Positions 50,851-54,027 of a stretch of DNA of 54,027 nt are shown in pieces (within the stretch, counting starts at the first letter, position 1; the number at the start of each line of letters is the position of its first letter). The DNA is from an uncultured Lachnospiraceae bacterium (GTDB lineage Bacteria; Bacillota; Clostridia; Lachnospirales; Lachnospiraceae). The notes under the pieces are model-generated. The model saw only the letters and a program-made list of their open reading frames with translations. It was not told the DNA's origin and ran no database searches. The stretch spans positions 1 through 54,027 of the forward strand of contig CANQNN010000016.1 of NCBI GenBank assembly GCA_947625205.1. Reading direction: 5' to 3'. Position numbers and translations under genes: made by a program.

Positions 50851-51690
50851 ATGAAAACCGGCATTATAGATGTAGGAGGCGGATTCCGTGGGATCTATGC
50901 CTGCGGCGTACTGGACTACTGTCTGGATCAGAATATTCGATTTGACCTTGGAATCGGCGTATCGGCGGGAAGTGCGAATCTTGCCTCCTTTATCGCCGGT
51001 CAGAAAGGACGCAACTTTACCTTTTATACGGAATACGGTCTCAGAAAGCAGTACGCCAGTGTGGGAAATTTCATGCGAAAAGGATCTTTTATCGATATGG
51101 ACTATGTCTATGGCACGCTCAGCGACCACAACGGGGAATATCCGCTTGATTACGCTGCCCTGCGAGACAATCCGATGGAATTCATCGTTGTGGCGGCAAA
51201 CGCCGTGACCGGAGAAGCAGAATATTTTGATAAAGGGGAGATTCGGCAGGACGATTACAGCGTATTTAAAGCGTCCTCGTCCATTCCTTTTGTCTGCAAG
51301 CCCTACGTTATTCAGGGGACGCCCTATTACGACGGAGCGCTGGGCGATCCCGTTCCGGTGGAGAAAGCGTTTGCTTTGGGGTGCGATCGTGTCATCGTAT
51401 TACTGACGAAACCGGAGGGCGTCCTGCGGACCCCGGAAAGAGATGAGAAGCTGGCTGCCCGGATCCGCAGAAAATATCCCAATGCGGCCAAAAGTCTGCG
51501 GCAGAGGGCAGACCGGTACAATGAGAGCGTTGCGCTGGCACAGGAGTATGTAAGACAAGGTAAAGCGCTGATCGTCTCGCCGGATGACACCTGCGGCGTC
51601 AGTACGCTATCCCGTGACCCGTCGGATATGAAACGGCTTTATAGCAAAGGCTATGCCGACGGAGAAAAAGTCAAAGCCTTCCTGGGTTAG
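50851..51690 (+). CDS. Patatin-like phospholipase
   Basis: 279 residues. Patatin motifs are VGGGFRGIYACGVLD (oxyanion hole, residues 8-22), GVSAGSANL (catalytic Ser ~39) and YYDGALGDPVPVE (catalytic Asp ~160). The catalytic Ser-Asp dyad predicts a cytoplasmic or membrane-associated lipid acyl hydrolase of the YjjU/YlbK type. GGAG precedes the ATG. It is a single plus-strand gene under the structured leader element copy D and converges on the HMA gene, sharing 4 bp at the stops. Confidence 0.9.
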   Translation: MKTGIIDVGGGFRGIYACGVLDYCLDQNIRFDLGIGVSAGSANLASFIAGQKGRNFTFYTEYGLRKQYASVGNFMRKGSFIDMDYVYGTLSDHNGEYPLDYAALRDNPMEFIVVAANAVTGEAEYFDKGEIRQDDYSVFKASSSIPFVCKPYVIQGTPYYDGALGDPVPVEKAFALGCDRVIVLLTKPEGVLRTPERDEKLAARIRRKYPNAAKSLRQRADRYNESVALAQEYVRQGKALIVSPDDTCGVSTLSRDPSDMKRLYSKGYADGEKVKAFLG

Positions 51691-51947
51691 TTCCCTTTCA
51701 GGAAACCGAACAGCCCCTTCTTCTCGTATTCTTCTGTACTGACTTCCAGTACACGATAGCCTGTCGGCGCAAGCGCTGTGCGAAGCTGTTCCTCCGAAAT
51801 ATCCGTTTCTGTCAGGATCACCGTTTCGCCCTTCGCATGGGAGGATGTGACCTTCTTGACCGGGAAGGCCCGGCGTATGGCGTCATTGATATGGGATTCG
51901 CACATCCCGCACATCATGCCGTCGATTTTCACTGTGATTTTATTCAT
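51687..51947 (-). CDS. Heavy-metal-associated (HMA) domain protein
   Basis: 86 residues. One HMA fold with the metal motif DGMMCGMCESHI (CxxC at residues 13-16), as in CopZ-like chaperones or the detached N-terminal domains of metal ATPases. The tail (EKKGLFGFLKGN) is extra. It lies far from the HMA-less Zn/Cd ATPase (9743-11611); a functional link is only a possibility. Convergent with the patatin gene. Confidence 0.88.
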   Translation of the reverse strand: MNKITVKIDGMMCGMCESHINDAIRRAFPVKKVTSSHAKGETVILTETDISEEQLRTALAPTGYRVLEVSTEEYEKKGLFGFLKGN

Positions 51948-51968
51948 TGTTCCTCTGTCCTTTCTTGT

Positions 51969-52058
51969 TTATAGTTCACGCTCATGTAAAAGCCATCCAA
52001 AAATCAAAGTAACAAGCTCCGCTACGGCTGCCGCAACACTGCCCAGGGCGGCGAACAA
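51969..52058 (-). other. Possible small hydrophobic ORF or gene remnant
   Basis: A 29-codon minus-strand frame from a TTG (52058) encodes a hydrophobic peptide, LFAALGSVAAAVAELVTLIF and then a charged tail. An AGGAG site lies 30 nt upstream but serves an ATG in a different frame, so this may be a frameshifted remnant of a small membrane protein. Confidence 0.25.
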
Positions 52059-52129
52059 CAGGCATATGCATTTCTCTTATCCGCTCCTTTTTCTTAAAGT
52101 CTATAACATTTTATTCCTGCGTAATACAA

Positions 52130-52255
52130 TCACATCCTGAATTGTGTGTTCTGCTTTGGCAACCGGACAGTCCGAGCCTTATCCTCGGTGTCATCCCCCC
52201 CCCGATAAATAAGGGACATGGATTTTTCTTGGAACTCTGATGCCTGTTTCGACAT
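52130..52255 (-). CDS. Small protein of 41 residues containing a G9 tract
   Basis: A frame too short for standard ORF calls runs from ATG 52255 to a TGA at 52130, with a strong GGAGG 7 nt upstream and only 12 bp after the LCM-type methyltransferase gene. It begins MSKQASEFQEKSMSLIYRGG and ends KQNTQFRM; it is hydrophilic with no known domain. A run of nine G (plus-strand C9 at 52195-52203) encodes part of Arg-Gly-Gly. A one-base change there would shift the last ~20 codons. The RBS and spacing support expression; function unknown. Confidence 0.45.
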   Translation of the reverse strand: MSKQASEFQEKSMSLIYRGGDDTEDKARTVRLPKQNTQFRM

Positions 52256-52267
52256 ATTTGTTGCCTC

Positions 52268-53077
52268 CTATACCTCGTCCCGCTCAAAAACCAATATCTT
52301 CTGGGTGATCTTTTTTGCAAGGGGCAGCTTGCTGAAAATGTGGTATATTGGCTGAATCGCTGCCATACCGCGCAGGATATTATCGTCCTTCACCTTATGG
52401 AATCCATTGCCGATACTGCCCAGTTCGTCAAAGCTGTTTGCTCCCCATTTGAACTTCGCCCCGGTTTTGGCGATAGATTTCTCCACGCCCTGCTTTGCAA
52501 CCCAAACGGGGGAAATGCACTCCATCATCACCGTAGCGCGGTCGAAATTATCCCGAATAATGCCAAGAAGCGTACCTACTTCCTCTGCCGTCAGGTACAT
52601 TGTCAGTCCCTCAATGATAAAAAGCACCGCACCTTGAATCTCGACTTTGTTGGCCCACGAGCTGTCGAGCGCGGATATTCCAATCGTAGAAATGCGCCCG
52701 GTTTCTCCAAATAGCTGATCCCGCAGCTCGATCACATCCGGCAGGTCGAGATTATACCAGCGCAGCTTTCCGTTATCCACACGGTACACTCTTGTGTCCA
52801 ATCCACAGGCAATGTTGACAACTGTGCAATCGGGGTTTTGAGCAATAAAATCCTTTACCTGCTCGTCAAAGACAATGGTTCTGGCCAGGACGCCGCCGCT
52901 CATGGTGCGATCCTTTTCTGCGTGGGAAAAGTCATAGTCGATTTTCTGAACGATCTCCACCGCCTTAGCGTCGTAGAACTTGTGCTTTGGGCTGAGGGAA
53001 TACTGCGCTCTGGCATAGAAACTTTGCAGCATGGTTTCCGCTGTATCAGAAAGATTTGCTTTTATCCTGTTATCCAT
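52268..53077 (-). CDS. Class I SAM-dependent methyltransferase, leucine carboxyl methyltransferase (LCM/PF04072) family
   Basis: 269 residues. The family pattern is clear: KAVEIVQKIDYDF near residues 40-52, SGGVLARTIVFDEQV, the SAM motif VVNIACGLDTRVYRVD, YNLDLPDVIELR, and FIIEGLTMYLTAEEVGTLL. Relatives methylate carboxyls or hydroxyls of small molecules (polyketide or Ppm-type) and occur on mobile elements in gut Clostridia. It starts exactly at the stop of the upstream methyltransferase reading frame (ATG overlaps TGA at 53077) and is followed by the 41-aa ORF. Confidence 0.85.
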   Translation of the reverse strand: MDNRIKANLSDTAETMLQSFYARAQYSLSPKHKFYDAKAVEIVQKIDYDFSHAEKDRTMSGGVLARTIVFDEQVKDFIAQNPDCTVVNIACGLDTRVYRVDNGKLRWYNLDLPDVIELRDQLFGETGRISTIGISALDSSWANKVEIQGAVLFIIEGLTMYLTAEEVGTLLGIIRDNFDRATVMMECISPVWVAKQGVEKSIAKTGAKFKWGANSFDELGSIGNGFHKVKDDNILRGMAAIQPIYHIFSKLPLAKKITQKILVFERDEV

Positions 53078-53577
53078 CAGGATGTTCCCCCTTTCGGACG
53101 CACTCTGTATAAACGATGGCGATCCTTGCCTGCATTTCCCGGCTGTGCAGGATCTCCCAGCCGTTTTGTTTTAGAAAATCCCGGTATCCCGTCCGATTTC
53201 AGCACCCGGTCTATTTCAGAAAGAGCTTTTTCCGGCTCCGGCATTACATGAAGCGCATTTGCAATCAGCACAACATCAAAAGAATCGTCCTTGTATGGGA
53301 GTGCGGTTGCGTCGGCCACTTCAAAGATAAGGTTTGATGGGTATACGCCCTTTTTTGCCTCTGCGATCATGCCCTCAGAGTAGTCAGTCGCAATCATCTT
53401 TTTTGCCGCATCTGCCACATTCTTGGCCAGCAGCCCCGGCCCGGTGGCGATTTCCAAAACCTCTTTGTCTGCTATGATCTGTGGGATACGGTCATACATA
53501 TACTGATAGACCTTTCTATCCGCGCGCATGGCCCGCTCATAAATCGGCGCATACAGGTCCCAAATCTTCTTATTCAT
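53077..53577 (-). pseudogene. UbiE-like class I methyltransferase with internal deletion and frameshift
   Basis: From ATG 53577 the frame encodes a normal N-terminal Rossmann methyltransferase: LYAPIYERAMRADRK, VLEIATGPGLLAKNVAD (SAM motif I), IATDYSEGMIAEAK, and FDVVLIANALHVMPEPEKAL. After RVLKSDG the frame reads an unrelated tail. The shifted frame from about 53190 to 53080 instead encodes YRDFLKQNGWEILHSRE and ARIAIVYTECVRKG, which is the family's true C-terminus. So roughly 40-50 codons of the middle are missing and the ends are out of frame. It could still be translated as a 166-aa product, but probably without activity. Confidence 0.7.
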
Positions 53578-53670
53578 CAGCCTTTTTCCACCTTTCACAA
53601 AAGCGTACAGATCCACGCCAGCAGCATATGCAGACTGTCCGCAGTCTCATAGGGCGGCGTAAAAATCCTT

Positions 53671-54027
53671 CTATTCCGCATTTTTCAGCGCTTCGTTCAG
53701 TGGTATTCGTTTAATTCGTCTGAAATCAAAGAACAAAACAATAAGGTATCCGATCAGTACAAACAGGAACATTTTTGCATATCCCACCGGAGCAATCGTA
53801 AAGGTATACCAGCCGCTGTAACTGAACATGATAGCTTTCCACGCGGCACTCATAACAAGTGTGCCGAGAAAAACGCCGACAACGTCGCATATCAAAAAAA
53901 CAATCGTCGTAGAGAGCAGATACAGCCGCGCGATCTCGCTGTTTTCATAGCCGAGTATCTTGGTCATGGAGATGGCGTTCTCATTTTTCTCGATAATGAT
54001 CTTTGTGAGCAAATAGATCATAACCGC
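53671..54027 (-). CDS. ABC transporter permease C-terminus (FtsX/MacB-like), partial
   Basis: The frame is open through the right edge of the window; 119 codons are visible. It contains the last FtsX-type segment: KILGYENSEIARLYLLSTT (the conserved motif before TM3), then hydrophobic helices at ~35-60 and ~85-105, and a cytoplasmic tail RRIKRIPLNEALKNAE, the typical end of these permeases. Such proteins move lipids or peptides or act as mechanotransmitters with an ATPase encoded nearby, outside the window. It ends 93 bp before the methyltransferase pseudogene. Confidence 0.82.
   Translation of the reverse strand, partial: AVMIYLLTKIIIEKNENAISMTKILGYENSEIARLYLLSTTIVFLICDVVGVFLGTLVMSAAWKAIMFSYSGWYTFTIAPVGYAKMFLFVLIGYLIVLFFDFRRIKRIPLNEALKNAE

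Noticed and set aside
52111..52320. Minus-strand 69-codon frame overlapping the methyltransferase end
   Set aside because: It has no RBS and Arg/Ser-rich noise; the 41-aa frame at 52130-52255 in another frame has a strong RBS.

Overview
The window looks like chromosomal DNA of an anaerobic, spore-former-related member of the Clostridia, most likely Lachnospiraceae. The reasons are strong AGGAGG-type ribosome binding sites, a perfect CIRCE/HrcA operator, an A-type flavodiiron protein for oxygen defence, YtaF- and SpoIID-like proteins, a phi3T/Bacillus-type thymidylate synthase, and a DUF5716/DUF5717 gene pair that I know mainly from Lachnospiraceae. This is inference from gene content; no rRNA or tRNA is present to confirm it. 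Almost all genes are on the minus strand.

Layout. (1) 1-3883: left-edge mobile (phage-like) operon on the minus strand: a small HTH protein, a MazG-like pyrophosphohydrolase, a PAPS-reductase-family protein, a phage-type adenine methyltransferase, two unknown proteins, an XRE regulator and a truncated unknown. Two related terminator-like hairpins in tandem precede it. (2) 4176-15493: housekeeping and stress genes: flavodiiron protein, HAD phosphatase, LysR regulator, ComEC-like metallo-beta-lactamase protein, purA, a Zn/Cd P-type ATPase, a secreted DUF5722-type protein, a CDF transporter and YhfC. (3) 15573-18206: a LysM/SpoIID-like peptidoglycan-binding protein and a LytTR regulator. (4) 18480-32605: a long tightly packed minus-strand run: DUF5717, DUF5716 (Hsp70/actin-like), a TPR-like protein, a coiled-coil membrane protein, purF, purB, and then a two-component system flanked by two exported proteins. 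(5) 32748-45488: a SpoIID-like paralogue, htpG under CIRCE control, a parvulin lipoprotein, a PHP protein, ilvE, a cytoplasmic hybrid kinase, folA-thyA, a beta-CASP nuclease and ytaF. (6) 45483-51947: Ca2+ ATPase, greA, a chemotaxis receptor, a patatin-like lipase and an HMA metal-binding protein. (7) 51960-54027: a second accessory segment with two methyltransferases (one carrying an internal deletion and frameshift), a tiny ORF with a G9 tract, and the end of an FtsX permease.

The most interesting signal is not a protein. Four copies of a structured leader lie at 7101-7209, 13571-13679, 18268-18374 (all minus) and 50722-50799 (plus). Each begins with a TATAAT -10 box (three also have a -35 at exactly 17 bp), followed by an 8-9 bp stem with a YRGC tetraloop, a 9 bp stem with a triloop, and a conserved block around TTTACGGTACTGGCA. 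The stems vary by compensatory changes between copies. Every copy points into the 5' end of a gene: a LysR regulator, a DUF5722 protein, a LytTR regulator and a patatin. It is a candidate undescribed cis-regulatory RNA or mobile promoter-leader. The second candidate system is the four-gene DUF5717-DUF5716-TPR-coiled-coil cluster. All annotation is from reading the sequence; no database search was run.
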